Below are positions 1 through 8,022 of a stretch of DNA of 64,000 bases, piece by piece. The notes under the pieces were generated by a model. That model saw only the letters and a program-made list of their open reading frames with translations. It did no database searches and was not told where the DNA came from. The position numbers and the translations under genes are program-made. The DNA comes from Ruminococcus sp. (lineage in GTDB: Bacteria; Bacillota; Clostridia; Oscillospirales; Ruminococcaceae), in NCBI GenBank assembly GCA_015066665.1, contig SVNX01000007.1, forward strand, positions 16,437 through 80,436. The letters run 5' to 3'. Positions within the stretch are counted from its first letter, which is position 1. Every line of letters starts with the position of its first letter.

Positions 1-789
1 GTTCCATCCGCCGAAGCCATCGCCCCTGCCGTAGCCGATGTCATGCAAGGTGAGGTAGCCCCTGCGCCCTGACCGGCTCACGATCTTGCCCTGCCATTCC
101 GCATGGGATGGACGTGCACCGCCGTGTGCTGTGATCTCCATCAGATCACAGCCCATGTCCTCTGCATTGATCAGAGAGAGCTGCCGCACTGTCTGTCCGA
201 CACCCGTCAGCACTGCACGCCGGACTGCCACATCAAGCCTGTCACGATGACCGGACGGATAGAGGACAAAGCTGCCCTCATCTGCTGCCGAGCGGATCGC
301 ATGGCGGATGGCGGTGTTGTAATCCATTGAACCGGTCGTCACCTGCATATAGGCAAGGTCGGAGGCCTGTATATAGGCCTGCTGTGCCGTATTTGCCGTG
401 GTGAGTGTCAGGTTCTGCAGATTGCCTGCACATTTCACAAAGCCCGCATGCAGCGTCTGCAAGGCCGCATCGGACATCTTCACAATGCCCTCCAGACCTG
501 CCGCTTTGTAGTAGCGGTTGTCATTCCGGATGGCCTGCACGCCTGCATCCTCAAAGAGCGCACGGACATGCGCCTGCGTGGCATCGGTGCGCTTTGCGAT
601 CTCTGCGAGCACATCCTCATAGAGCATGCCTGCCTGCTGGAGCTGCTGTGCCTGCCATCTTGCTGCATCTGTGACACGTCCGGTTTTCAGCATCCGCCTT
701 GTGATGTCCTCGATGATGGATTCATCGAGTGCTGCATAGAGGATGGTCAGCTGATCACACAGGCGGTCATACTCGGAGGGTGTCAGCAT
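1..789 (-). CDS. Phage minor capsid protein (partial, C-terminus outside window)
   Basis: An open - strand frame runs from ATG at 789 to the window edge (263 codons). It starts MLTPSEYDRLCDQL and carries, near residues 230-263, the run AHGGARPSHAEWQGK followed by HDIGYG, typical of the phage minor capsid protein 2 family (head morphogenesis proteins that sit at the portal and often carry a C-terminal NCRH-type motif, not visible here). The start overlaps the end of the portal gene by 23 bases, the usual portal to minor capsid order. It probably helps assemble the connector or initiates head assembly. The family assignment is from motif recognition; the missing C-terminus cannot be judged. Confidence 0.85.
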   Translation of the reverse strand, partial: MLTPSEYDRLCDQLTILYAALDESIIEDITRRMLKTGRVTDAARWQAQQLQQAGMLYEDVLAEIAKRTDATQAHVRALFEDAGVQAIRNDNRYYKAAGLEGIVKMSDAALQTLHAGFVKCAGNLQNLTLTTANTAQQAYIQASDLAYMQVTTGSMDYNTAIRHAIRSAADEGSFVLYPSGHRDRLDVAVRRAVLTGVGQTVRQLSLINAEDMGCDLMEITAHGGARPSHAEWQGKIVSRSGRRGYLTLHDIGYGRGDGFGGWN

Positions 790-2131
790 CTGGTGTACCA
801 CCTCCGAAAAGTGCATCGGACTTCGGCATCATTGCCTGTGCTGTTCCCGCATCGCAGGAGAAATACCACTTCAGCAGTTCTTCTTTGGATAGCAGTCCCG
901 CTGTCACCATCTGCATCCGGCGTGCAAATTCCTTGTCGGTATCCTCCAGGATGCCGTCACCGAATGTACAGGTCAGCGTGCATTCGCCGCCTCTGCGGTT
1001 CTCATAATAATCCCGCAGATACTGCATGCCGTAGACTGCGCCCTCCACTGCAGCCCGGAGATTCTCCTGAATGTCATGCACCCTGTCATAGCTCCGCTGC
1101 TTTGATGCCTTGATTTCTTCCGCCGTCTTGTCTGTGTCATTGACCTCAGACAATGTACCATATGCCAGTCCCGATGCGGATTCGATCCGGCGGAGCATCT
1201 GATTGAAGGCATTGAAACAGGACACATCACGGATCTCTGGTGAAAACGTACTGAAGATTTGGTCATTTTTATTAGGATTGGTGTTGAATACACGATACAT
1301 GCGTTCTCTGCCGTGCGGAAGCTCCGGTTTTTTTGTATCGGGATTGAACCTGAAAAAATCCTCCGAGGCGTCAATCGCACGTTCCGAGGACTCCAGCTCC
1401 CAGAGAATGCGCTCCCACTGCTGATCCGCATCACGGATGAAGGGGACAGCATCCGCAAAGACCGATACACCGAGCGGGGAATCCGGGTCGATGCTGTTTG
1501 CATCCGGCACCTGGAATACGGAGAATAGCGGCTGCTTCACATTGTGGAAGACTTTTTTCGGAAGCATACCTGCCCATGCCGGTACTTCCTGCAGGCTGCA
1601 CTCCCTGCCAAGAAATGCGGGATTGTCAGAACGGAAACAACGGTTTTCGATCATATGGGTCTGCTTTACACGGTCATAGGTGTGGATCTCCACACGAGTA
1701 TAGCTCGTACTTCCGATCGTCATCGTTTCCGGACATGCTGCTGCATCGCAAGTGTCGTCCGTGAAGCTGATCGGGAGATACTGGTTCTGCGGTACAAGAT
1801 CCACATGAATACCGGTTTGCGTCCAGTATGGTTTGAGCAGCAGCCCGCCCATTGCAAGTCCATGATCCAGCTGCCGGCGCAGGAGGGGCAGGAACTTCTG
1901 AAATGCAGCATCGAGTTCCGCATCGCTGACGGAAGCATTCAGTTCCTTGAGCGTCAGCCGCTTCAGTTCCTTTGCCACAATAGAAGGCAGCTTCAGGGAA
2001 CGGATCCGCTGCTTTACCCAATCTGCTTCGTCACGGTACATGGATTCCCAGAGCTCCAATGCCTCCTGCATCCTGCCGGATGACAGGCATGGGAGCTTCA
2101 GTGCGCCTGCAATCTCATTTGCATCAATCAT
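767..2131 (-). CDS. Phage portal protein (SPP1 gp6-like)
   Basis: The portal forms the dodecameric ring at one head vertex through which terminase pumps DNA. The product is 454 residues from ATG at 2131 (MIDANEIAGALKL), the usual size for this portal group. This start is preferred to the upstream ATG at 2161 because a strong ribosome site, GGAGGTGAGAAG, lies just before it and because the ATG overlaps the terminase stop as ATGA. It has the family's N-terminal helical start, a central part rich in Trp/Tyr, and a C-terminal helical region around ASKQRSYDRVHDIQENLRAAV. The terminase-portal-minor capsid order supports the call. Confidence 0.9.
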   Translation of the reverse strand: MIDANEIAGALKLPCLSSGRMQEALELWESMYRDEADWVKQRIRSLKLPSIVAKELKRLTLKELNASVSDAELDAAFQKFLPLLRRQLDHGLAMGGLLLKPYWTQTGIHVDLVPQNQYLPISFTDDTCDAAACPETMTIGSTSYTRVEIHTYDRVKQTHMIENRCFRSDNPAFLGRECSLQEVPAWAGMLPKKVFHNVKQPLFSVFQVPDANSIDPDSPLGVSVFADAVPFIRDADQQWERILWELESSERAIDASEDFFRFNPDTKKPELPHGRERMYRVFNTNPNKNDQIFSTFSPEIRDVSCFNAFNQMLRRIESASGLAYGTLSEVNDTDKTAEEIKASKQRSYDRVHDIQENLRAAVEGAVYGMQYLRDYYENRRGGECTLTCTFGDGILEDTDKEFARRMQMVTAGLLSKEELLKWYFSCDAGTAQAMMPKSDALFGGGTPDADTLRV

Positions 2132-3375
2132 GATCTTCTCACCTCCTGCAGAACACGCCACATGGCTGTTCTGACGAAATATCTCATGTCATCCATTGCG
2201 TGGTCGTTTGATTTTATCACTTTGTCATCGCCTTCTGTGTTTTTTGTATCCCAGCGGTACAGCCCGAATTCACGGAGGATGTCCTCACAGCCCTCCGCAA
2301 AATGCAGCCTGCCGAGGCCAAGCAGTGCAGCTGTATCCCGTATGCCATCCATCACGGCATTGTCCGCTTTTGCGACACGGAATACACCGTGCCGGTAAAT
2401 GCACTCAATGAAGCTTGCTGCGGACGGATCCACAATCACAGACTGGATTGGAAGATCTCCTGCAAGCTGTTCCAGAGCTGCATAGTGTTCCTCATCCGTG
2501 CGGGAGAATCCCTTCTTCCGTGCGTCGTAATAGCTTTCACGGATACGGTAGGCATGACCGTCCGCCGTTCTGACCCAAAGTCCCATGGAGGTCGGATTCA
2601 TCGTGCCGTAGTCGATGCTGATGAAATAATCACCGCAGGGTGCAGCACCGCTGAACACATGCTCCATCCGCCGGAAGCCGGGATAGACCAGACCTTCTGC
2701 CACAACCCACAGACCGAGGATGTAGCGGTCATAGAAAACACCGTGGAACAGGGAAGCGGTCTTTTCGATCTTTTCCGGTGTCATGATGGGATTATCCTGC
2801 ATCTCGAAGTGGATATGCAACACGTCTGTGCGTTCGCCGCTGTCCGATGGCTGTACCCACTCCTTGAAGAACCAATGCTCCGGTGAATCGGGGTTGCAGT
2901 TGAACCAGAGCCGCGCTCCCTGCACAGAGAGTGTACGGGCGATGGCCTGCTGCACGAAGCTCTCCGGCATGAGTGCGACTTCATCGAACAGGATCCCGGC
3001 AAGCGTGATGCCCTGCACCAGCTTGTAGCTGGATTCATCCTTGCCGCCGAAGACGTAGAAATGGTTTTCTTTGCCGCCGCCGGATACGGTCAGGATATAC
3101 TTGCTGCCGAGATACTTCAGCTTGAAATAGTGTGTGATATCGGTCATCTGCTGAATGATCGTGATGATATTGCGCTCTGCTGCCTGTACGGTGTTGCCGC
3201 AGATGCCGAAGTTCTCACCATTGAAGCACTGCATCGCCCAGAGGATGAAGCTGCATGACATCGCCGCAGTTTTACCCGATCGGACGGAGCCGTCACAGAT
3301 CAGCGCATAGGCATCCGGCTTGTAACACCAGCGGAAAACCTGCTTCTGCTTTCGGGAGAGATTTTCAAATGTCAT
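2128..3375 (-). CDS. Phage terminase large subunit
   Basis: ATP-driven DNA-packaging motor and head-filling nuclease. The product is 415 residues. The ATPase half shows a Walker A-like CDGSVRSGKT at residues 27-36 and a Walker B GILFDEVALM at 127-136. The RNase H-like nuclease half shows acidic residues at D255 (SIDYGT), D316 (IVDPSA) and D395/D396 (DDMRYF), the expected metal-binding set of the Terminase_3 type. It overlaps the small-subunit gene by 4 bases upstream and the portal start by 4 bases downstream, so translation is probably coupled. It appears complete with all key residues present. Confidence 0.95.
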   Translation of the reverse strand: MTFENLSRKQKQVFRWCYKPDAYALICDGSVRSGKTAAMSCSFILWAMQCFNGENFGICGNTVQAAERNIITIIQQMTDITHYFKLKYLGSKYILTVSGGGKENHFYVFGGKDESSYKLVQGITLAGILFDEVALMPESFVQQAIARTLSVQGARLWFNCNPDSPEHWFFKEWVQPSDSGERTDVLHIHFEMQDNPIMTPEKIEKTASLFHGVFYDRYILGLWVVAEGLVYPGFRRMEHVFSGAAPCGDYFISIDYGTMNPTSMGLWVRTADGHAYRIRESYYDARKKGFSRTDEEHYAALEQLAGDLPIQSVIVDPSAASFIECIYRHGVFRVAKADNAVMDGIRDTAALLGLGRLHFAEGCEDILREFGLYRWDTKNTEGDDKVIKSNDHAMDDMRYFVRTAMWRVLQEVRRS

Positions 3376-3794
3376 TCGCTGTCACCATCCATCAATGCCT
3401 CAAATAGTTTCGGAAGCTCTGCCTCACCGGATGCACCGCTCCGGAGCTGTTCCTTTTTGAGCCTGAGTTCCTCCTTACGGATGGCAAGCTCTGCGGCAGC
3501 ATGATCCTTGCCCAGGATGCTGTAGATTGCTTTGACTGCCTGTACATCGCCAGTACAGGCTTTCTGATAGAGAGCAGTGAGCATTGCCATCTCGTTGTCA
3601 ATGTCATCATAATCAACACCGAGAGCCGCAATATCATGGAAGCAGTCGTCATGGCAGGGGAGAGACAGCAGCAGCTGAAGCTTTTGCTTTGTATTCTTTT
3701 TACGGCGGCGGGACTTCACTGATTCCTTACCGCCCTTCGACTGTTCCTCGACAGTTAACTTGTGCGCTGCGGGAATCAGATTCTTTTCATTCAA
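3372..3794 (-). CDS. Phage terminase small subunit (probable)
   Basis: A 140-residue product directly upstream of, and overlapping by 4 bases, the large subunit. This is the position of the small subunit, which recognises the packaging site. The N-terminus is basic (KGGKESVKSRRRKKNTKQK) and the C-terminus is helical and charged (ELAIRKEELRLKKEQLR). I chose the TTG at 3794 (NEKNLIPAAHKL) because an AGAGGTGG ribosome site precedes it; the ATG at 3848 has no good site. The call rests on position, size and charge pattern, as small subunits are poorly conserved. Confidence 0.7.
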   Translation of the reverse strand: MNEKNLIPAAHKLTVEEQSKGGKESVKSRRRKKNTKQKLQLLLSLPCHDDCFHDIAALGVDYDDIDNEMAMLTALYQKACTGDVQAVKAIYSILGKDHAAAELAIRKEELRLKKEQLRSGASGEAELPKLFEALMDGDSE

Positions 3795-4119
3795 TACCAC
3801 CACCTCTGCATAATCTGGATAAAATGACAACACGAAAGCCCTGACCATCCGAAACGATCAGAGCCTTCGTGCATCTTGATAGGAGCCAAATCAATGGAAA
3901 GAAAAACATTGGTGCGCCTGCAGGAGTCAAACCTGCAACGGATTGTACTTCTCCGTGAGCCGTCTGGCACATACTGCCATCCGGTCTGTCCTCCGGACGG
4001 CAAGAGGAAAGGAAACGTTACTACGAACGCCGCCGGAAGCCCGAACGTGCAGGGCTGTTGTGGGTCAGCTCTGCACGGAAAAGCTGGTCTGTATGCTTCC
4101 GTTGCTTTTCTATGATATT
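3795..4119 (-). other. Long structured leader of the phage late genes
   Basis: A 325-base stretch without a convincing gene between the late regulator (4156) and the terminase small subunit. Read on the - strand it contains a 9-bp hairpin (GCCGTCCGG with CCGGATGGC, one G-U pair, about 3975-4002) and a tRNA T-arm-like hairpin (GCAGG, seven-base loop, CCTGC, followed by GGCGCACCA, about 3911-3938). No matching 5' acceptor strand is present, so a full cloverleaf does not form. If the extended -10 at 4120 is real, this is an untranslated leader that could hold a regulatory RNA. Confidence 0.4.
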
Positions 4120-4148
4120 ATTATAGCACACCTATTCGGGACATGTGG
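4120..4148 (-). promoter_or_regulatory. Candidate late promoter with extended -10
   Basis: On the - strand the -10 is TATAAT (4120-4125) preceded by TGC, an extended -10. The hexamer 17 bases upstream (4143-4148) reads CCACAT, a poor -35. A strong -10 with a missing -35 is typical of phage late promoters that need an activator. The sigma-like regulator gene ends just upstream (4156). The link between the two is inference. Confidence 0.5.
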
Positions 4149-4155
4149 GACAACT

Positions 4156-4551
4156 TTATTCCCGTTTCAGATGACGGTATACAATTTTCTTGACAGAATC
4201 CTCCGTATTGTTGCCGCCGATCACGTCCGCCACCTGATTCCACGTCATGAGATCACAGAAACGGCAGGTGAAGATCAGTCTGGTTCTGCTGTCCTCAATG
4301 CTGTCAATGTACTGCCGGATGCGCTTTTCTTCGAGAATGCACAGTTCCTGCCGGCGTTTGATCATGGTTTCAAGGTCCGCAATGCTTTCCCCTGCATACG
4401 CCACCTTTGATCTACCGCTGCTTGTTTTTGGCATCCCGTCCGTGCTGACTGCTGTGCTGCATGCCTGTTCCCGGATCATCCGAATCCGTTCCTCGTCGTG
4501 TGCGATCTCCTTCTGCAGATAGTGAAGCTGCGACAACTCGGTCAGTGTCAT
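4156..4551 (-). CDS. Sigma-like / ArpU-RinA type phage regulator
   Basis: A 131-residue product with an N-terminal coiled coil (LHYLQKEIAHDEERIRMIREQ) and a C-terminal helix-turn-helix resembling sigma region 4 (LMTWNQVADVIGGNNTEDSVKKIVYRHL, about residues 100-128). Such proteins sit immediately before terminase genes in many Firmicutes phages and turn on late transcription. The start at 4551 follows GGAGGAGATACC, a strong ribosome site. It probably acts on the promoter at 4120. The exact family name is uncertain; the role is inferred from motif and position. Confidence 0.72.
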   Translation of the reverse strand: MTLTELSQLHYLQKEIAHDEERIRMIREQACSTAVSTDGMPKTSSGRSKVAYAGESIADLETMIKRRQELCILEEKRIRQYIDSIEDSRTRLIFTCRFCDLMTWNQVADVIGGNNTEDSVKKIVYRHLKRE

Positions 4552-4648
4552 TGGTATCTCCTCCCTTCGGCTTGAACCCCCTGCACGGCATCTCCCGGAA
4601 GCGGTCTAAGCAGCGGCGTTTGTAATACTGGCAGTCGCGGCAGGTCAT
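4412..4648 (-). CDS. Small Cys-rich phage protein (uncertain)
   Basis: A 78-residue frame starting MTCRDCQYYKRRCLDRF, with a CxxC-x6-C pattern that suggests metal binding by the first 25 residues. Its ATG overlaps the stop of the upstream gene as ATGA, favouring coupled translation. The second half overlaps the next gene by 140 bases in another frame and has low-quality sequence, so only the N-terminal part looks natural. It may be a short zinc-finger protein with a read-through tail. Confidence 0.45.
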   Translation of the reverse strand: MTCRDCQYYKRRCLDRFREMPCRGFKPKGGDTNDTDRVVAASLSAEGDRTRRGTDSDDPGTGMQHSSQHGRDAKNKQR

Positions 4649-5010
4649 GGCGCACCGTCCATCTTTGCACCGCAATGATTGCAATGATACCATCCCACCG
4701 CATCCGGCGTTTGTGCACTTCCGTACATGCTGATAATCGATCTGCAGTTGGTACAGCGGTACGCACTACCAATTTCTCCGACCTTTTCCCATCTTGCATG
4801 GGTTATGGGTTTAGTTTCCTCTTCACACAGCCTCATGAAATCCGGTCTTGATTTCTCTTTCAGTTCTTCCGCAATGCTCGGGAGTTCGTGGGTATACACT
4901 GCACGTCCCATAAGTGTCTTTGCATAGTCATAAAACACTTTCAGCTTATCCCCTTGCAGAAAACACACCCCTGTATAAGCCATTGCAATTGCCTTTTCAA
5001 CATCAGTCAT
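4645..5010 (-). CDS. Phage zinc-ribbon protein
   Basis: A 121-residue product of unknown function. The C-terminus has a zinc-ribbon pattern: CTNC near residues 89-92 and CNHCGAK near 110-116. The N-terminus is helical. It starts at ATG 5010, overlapping the stop of the upstream gene by 4 bases. Small zinc-ribbon proteins of this kind are common in Firmicutes phage accessory clusters. No specific function can be assigned. Confidence 0.7.
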   Translation of the reverse strand: MTDVEKAIAMAYTGVCFLQGDKLKVFYDYAKTLMGRAVYTHELPSIAEELKEKSRPDFMRLCEEETKPITHARWEKVGEIGSAYRCTNCRSIISMYGSAQTPDAVGWYHCNHCGAKMDGAP

Positions 5011-5396
5011 TTTCTTTCACCGTCCTTCCTCTCCACGGGCGGTTCGGGAAGCGGCATCCAGTGGGTGACATCGAGATAATAATCCGACAGATTCTCATCC
5101 CTAAAATTCAACCACCAGCCTTCTTCGTTGTTCCAGTATGCAACAACAATCTCAATTCTTTGGTTGTCGGTGTTCACTGTATATGCAAGCACAACCACAT
5201 CCTCATCAGGGTATCTGTCCTTGCAAGGTATCCACTGAGGCGCAATTTCTGCTGTCGGAGTGTCTGCAATCAATCGCAGAAACTTCATGTGTACGACTTC
5301 GTTCACCTTCCGAGTCAATTCGCCCACTTTGAGCTGTGCTTCCATGTACGCCTCCGACTCAATCAGTACCATCTCATCCGCATCAATCAGCCGCAT
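5007..5396 (-). CDS. DUF551-containing phage protein
   Basis: A 129-residue product. The C-terminal half shows the DUF551 signature: WIPCKDRYPDED, then WNNEEGWW, then THWMPLPEPP near the end. The N-terminal half (RLIDADEMVLIES) is the extension commonly fused to DUF551 in phages. Function is unknown. It overlaps both neighbours by 4-10 bases within the lytic operon. Confidence 0.8.
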   Translation of the reverse strand: MRLIDADEMVLIESEAYMEAQLKVGELTRKVNEVVHMKFLRLIADTPTAEIAPQWIPCKDRYPDEDVVVLAYTVNTDNQRIEIVVAYWNNEEGWWLNFRDENLSDYYLDVTHWMPLPEPPVERKDGERK

Positions 5397-5647
5397 TTTC
5401 CATCACCCCCCACATACCCCATCAGCCCATCAATGATACCCTTGAGCCTGTCGATCCTACCCTCCAGTGCCTTGATCCGGTCGTCATACCGTGCGATCTG
5501 CATGCACTCGCTGTGGTGCCGATCCTCCAGCTCGCTGACCTGTTCGGGGGTGCAGCCTGTCGCACGGTAGGCTTTGAGTTCTTCGTAGCATTTTACTGCT
5601 ACGATTATTTCTTCGGGTGCCATTTCAACTTTTACTTTCATGTTCAT
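5387..5647 (-). CDS. Small coiled-coil phage protein
   Basis: An 86-residue product, starting MNMKVKVEMAPEEIIVAVKCYEELK, with a predicted coiled coil in the second half (DDRIKALEGRIDRLKGIIDGL). It is not assigned to a named family. The ribosome site is AAAGGAGAATGAAC before the ATG; the third codon is also ATG. It overlaps the next gene by 10 bases. Probably an accessory protein of the lytic operon. Confidence 0.6.
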   Translation of the reverse strand: MNMKVKVEMAPEEIIVAVKCYEELKAYRATGCTPEQVSELEDRHHSECMQIARYDDRIKALEGRIDRLKGIIDGLMGYVGGDGKCG

Positions 5648-5654
5648 TCTCCTT

Positions 5655-6023
5655 TCAGTAGTTATCCGCTGTCACGATAATCGCCTTACTCCAGTAAGGT
5701 TCATATTCTGCTTTTTTCTTTTCAAGAATCTTTTCAAATTCTTCATCCGACATTTGTGCATAGCATTTATCACTCACGCAAAGATAATCTGCCAGATCTT
5801 CTTCGAAATCGTCCTTGTCGCTGTATACTTCCTCACTCCACGGTACATCGCAATCAAGGATCTCACCGACTGCACATCTGACAACCTCGCAGTATGTGTA
5901 ACCATAGTCATCGCACACCGCTTCTCTGCCCACCATTACAACAATAGGTAATTCAGGATTTTCGGCGATTGCTTTTCTCAGTTCCGTGCTATCTTTAATA
6001 AGATTTGCCTTATTCATGTTCAT
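5655..6023 (-). CDS. Acidic phage protein, function unknown
   Basis: A 122-residue, strongly acidic product with runs such as YSDKDDFEEDLADYL. The N-terminal part (ELRKAIAENPELPIVVMVG) resembles a small alpha/beta domain found in many phage hypotheticals. The high negative charge is the kind seen in DNA-mimic inhibitors, but there is no direct evidence for that here. Its start overlaps the stop of the YopX gene by 4 bases. Confidence 0.6.
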   Translation of the reverse strand: MNMNKANLIKDSTELRKAIAENPELPIVVMVGREAVCDDYGYTYCEVVRCAVGEILDCDVPWSEEVYSDKDDFEEDLADYLCVSDKCYAQMSDEEFEKILEKKKAEYEPYWSKAIIVTADNY

Positions 6024-6421
6024 TCTCCTTTCAACAGTTCGGGATTGTCGTGGATGTTGCCAACAACGACATACCAGTGCGGCACACCGTCAAACTCTTC
6101 CTTGTATCCTGTCTCACGCAGTAGCAGTAGGAGGCACGCCTGCTCATCATCCCAGACGACTTCCTGAACCTCTTCGGAAAGCTCACCCGTTTCCGGGTTT
6201 ACAAACCTCACCAGATCCCCCTCGAAAATCTTCTTCCCGTTCTTGTCGACAAGTCCGGTGTACTGGCCGAGGGTTTTAGGGTCAACAGGGATATTGTGCA
6301 ATGCGACATCAGCCCGCATAATGTATGTTTCGCTATCATTGTGAATATAACCGCCATGTCGTAAATCGCCCTGTTCCCATTTTCCGTCATAGGTTTTCCC
6401 TCTGAACAAAATCTCACGCAT
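6020..6421 (-). CDS. YopX family phage protein
   Basis: A 133-residue product. MREILFRGKTYDGKWEQGDL at the start, QYTGLVDKNGKKIFEGDLV in the middle and the WYVVVGNIHDNPELL ending are the YopX family pattern (named from a Bacillus SPbeta protein of unknown function). The start at ATG 6421 is set by GGAGGTAATAAAA just upstream; the longer frame to 6568 reads through the neighbouring gene. Function unknown. Confidence 0.87.
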   Translation of the reverse strand: MREILFRGKTYDGKWEQGDLRHGGYIHNDSETYIMRADVALHNIPVDPKTLGQYTGLVDKNGKKIFEGDLVRFVNPETGELSEEVQEVVWDDEQACLLLLLRETGYKEEFDGVPHWYVVVGNIHDNPELLKGE

Positions 6422-6641
6422 TTTTATTACCTCCATTCCTATCCATCCAAGCTTTTGCCTGCTGTCTGACCCGCTGCGGGGCATCGGGCATGTCCAGTAT
6501 TGCCCCGTAAACAGCACGCCAGAATGCATGCGGTTCTTTCGGGAGCCGGATACCCCAGCTCTCCGCAAACGCTCTGATGCGCCGCTCCTCGAGGCTGTAC
6601 AGGGTGTATTTCACTTCATTTGCAAGTCTTTCTGCGGTCAT
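6414..6641 (-). CDS. Small phage protein, function unknown
   Basis: A 75-residue product beginning MTAERLANEVKYTLYSLEERR and containing FWRAVYGAILDMPDAPQRVRQQA. The start at 6641 has the ribosome site AGAGGTGAGAAT. It overlaps the YopX gene by 8 bases. Helical and positively charged; no family recognised. Confidence 0.6.
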   Translation of the reverse strand: MTAERLANEVKYTLYSLEERRIRAFAESWGIRLPKEPHAFWRAVYGAILDMPDAPQRVRQQAKAWMDRNGGNKNA

Positions 6642-6645
6642 ATTC

Positions 6646-6957
6646 TCACCTCTTTCTGAATTCTCGGAACGATTCTTTGTTGACGCTGCACCGGTTAAAA
6701 TCGATGCCATACTCCTTGGTGAGGAAATCCATCAGATCCTGACCGACAAGCTGCTTACCCATCACGGGCGGGAGCTGCATTGTATCGAGCAGCAGCTCAT
6801 AGAGTCTTGTGATGCGGATCCGGCGCCAGCCCTGCAGGTGGGCAGCATAGAGGCAGATCGCCACTGCCTGCCGGATGAGCCCGTCTGCAACTTCGTCGTA
6901 GTAGCTGTAGAGGGCTTTTTCAATGTCAGCCTTACTGGCTTTGTAGCGGGAGGTCAT
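6646..6957 (-). CDS. Phage protein, function unknown
   Basis: A 103-residue helical product (MTSRYKASKADIEKALYSYYDEVADGL at the start is split over two helices). It shows no recognised motif. It overlaps the upstream gene by 4 bases and leaves 4 bases to the downstream gene, as expected in this operon. Confidence 0.6.
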   Translation of the reverse strand: MTSRYKASKADIEKALYSYYDEVADGLIRQAVAICLYAAHLQGWRRIRITRLYELLLDTMQLPPVMGKQLVGQDLMDFLTKEYGIDFNRCSVNKESFREFRKR

Positions 6958-7502
6958 GGTGCGTCACCCACTTCTGCAAGCCACTGCTCGATCTTTTCCT
7001 TTTTGAGGCGGTTTATGGCAAGAGCACGTTTCGCTTCTTCGATATTCTTGTCGAGCACGCTGATGCTGTACCGCACCGCTTCCAGAACCTCCTCCGGTAC
7101 AGCATGGATCTCATCGACCGTCACCGATCTGATGGGGCTGATGTTCTGTGCAGGCGGTTCTTCGGGCTGTGCTGCGGGAGCAGGGGTGATCCTGGCGACC
7201 GCCGCTGTCGAGCGGCAGAACTTCTCAGCCGTTTCTTTGATTGTGTGATCGGTCCTGTAGGCTGCAATGGCAGCGCATTCTTCAGGGGTTGTATATTTGC
7301 CGGGCATGGTCTTTTCCTCCTTGTTATGTTTTTCGGCCTGTGCGGCCTTTTTGTCAAGGCTGTAGCCTTTCTTGATTATTTCATAGCGCACATCCATGAC
7401 CTCTGCATAAGGGATGCGGCGTCTGACGGAGATGCCAGCCCATGTGAGTCCGCTCATGTAGTCGTCATAGATCAGCTGTTCATAGGGGGAGAGTTTTTTC
7501 AT
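6954..7502 (-). CDS. Phage HTH-type regulator candidate
   Basis: A 182-residue product with two similar N-terminal segments: LSPYEQLIYDDYMSGLTWAGISVRRRIPYAEV and, near residues 66-105, TTPEECAAIAAYRTDHTIKETAEKFCRSTAAVARI. The second looks like a helix-turn-helix. A Pro/Ala-rich linker and a C-terminal coiled coil (LDKNIEEAKRALAINRLKKEKIEQ) follow. It could bind DNA. An internal ATG within AAAAGACCATGCCG could start a shorter product. Its start overlaps the small membrane gene as ATGA. Confidence 0.6.
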   Translation of the reverse strand: MKKLSPYEQLIYDDYMSGLTWAGISVRRRIPYAEVMDVRYEIIKKGYSLDKKAAQAEKHNKEEKTMPGKYTTPEECAAIAAYRTDHTIKETAEKFCRSTAAVARITPAPAAQPEEPPAQNISPIRSVTVDEIHAVPEEVLEAVRYSISVLDKNIEEAKRALAINRLKKEKIEQWLAEVGDAP

Positions 7503-7588
7503 GGCTCACCCCTCCCCGCCATCAGGCAAGCTGTGATGATGATACCAACGGTGCCGCCGAGGAGAAAGCCGAAGATGAAGTGGATCAT
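7499..7588 (-). CDS. DUF3789-type small membrane protein
   Basis: A 29-residue product, MIHFIFGFLLGGTVGIIIT at its start, consisting of one transmembrane helix with GG and G packing residues and a short tail. It matches the small phage proteins called DUF3789. It is overlapped by 4 bases at both ends by its neighbours (ATGA junctions), which strongly supports that it is translated despite its size. Function unknown; possibly a membrane effector or toxin-like phage peptide. Confidence 0.75.
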   Translation of the reverse strand: MIHFIFGFLLGGTVGIIITACLMAGRGEP

Positions 7589-7998
7589 GTCTGCACCCCC
7601 TCGATCTTCTTTTTCTGCCTTTCGGCAAAGTTTTTTTCTCCGGTCACCAGCCCGATGACCTCGCAGGCAAGCACCGCAATCCGGTGCGGATGCTGCGCCT
7701 TTTCAATATCGGACAGAAGGGTGCCGGCCTTGCGGATGTTCCCTTGGTACTCCATAAATGTGTCCCGTGCACCCTCGAAGGCGAGTACAGCTTCACGATA
7801 CTGTGCATACAGCTTTCTCTTACGGTTTCCGGCGGTTTCCTTGTCCAGACCCTCGAACCGGTACGCATGATACACCTTCATCAGCTCGCTGAAGTACCGG
7901 TATGCCGCCGGCGGGAACCGGCTGTAATCGAGTGTACCCTCATACGCCTGCTTCTCCAGAGCCTTCCAGTGTGCCGGATTGTTAAAATCGTATTTCAT
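7585..7998 (-). CDS. Phage protein, function unknown
   Basis: A 137-residue charged helical product (MKYDFNNPAHWKALEKQAYEG split; ends ERQKKKIEGVQT). The start at 7998 is chosen for GGAAAGGAGAAACT just upstream rather than the in-frame ATG at 8019. It contains a segment YHAYRFEGLDKETAGNRKRK common in small phage proteins next to primase genes. It is the first gene after the repeat-bearing gap at 8023-8143. Confidence 0.62.
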   Translation of the reverse strand: MKYDFNNPAHWKALEKQAYEGTLDYSRFPPAAYRYFSELMKVYHAYRFEGLDKETAGNRKRKLYAQYREAVLAFEGARDTFMEYQGNIRKAGTLLSDIEKAQHPHRIAVLACEVIGLVTGEKNFAERQKKKIEGVQT

Positions 7999-8022
7999 AG
8001 TTTCTCCTTTCCGGTGCATCGG

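Noticed and set aside
3905..4003. Complete tRNA gene before the terminase genes
   Set aside because: Only a T-arm-like hairpin and a CCA are seen; no acceptor or D arm pairs, and spacing is one base short.
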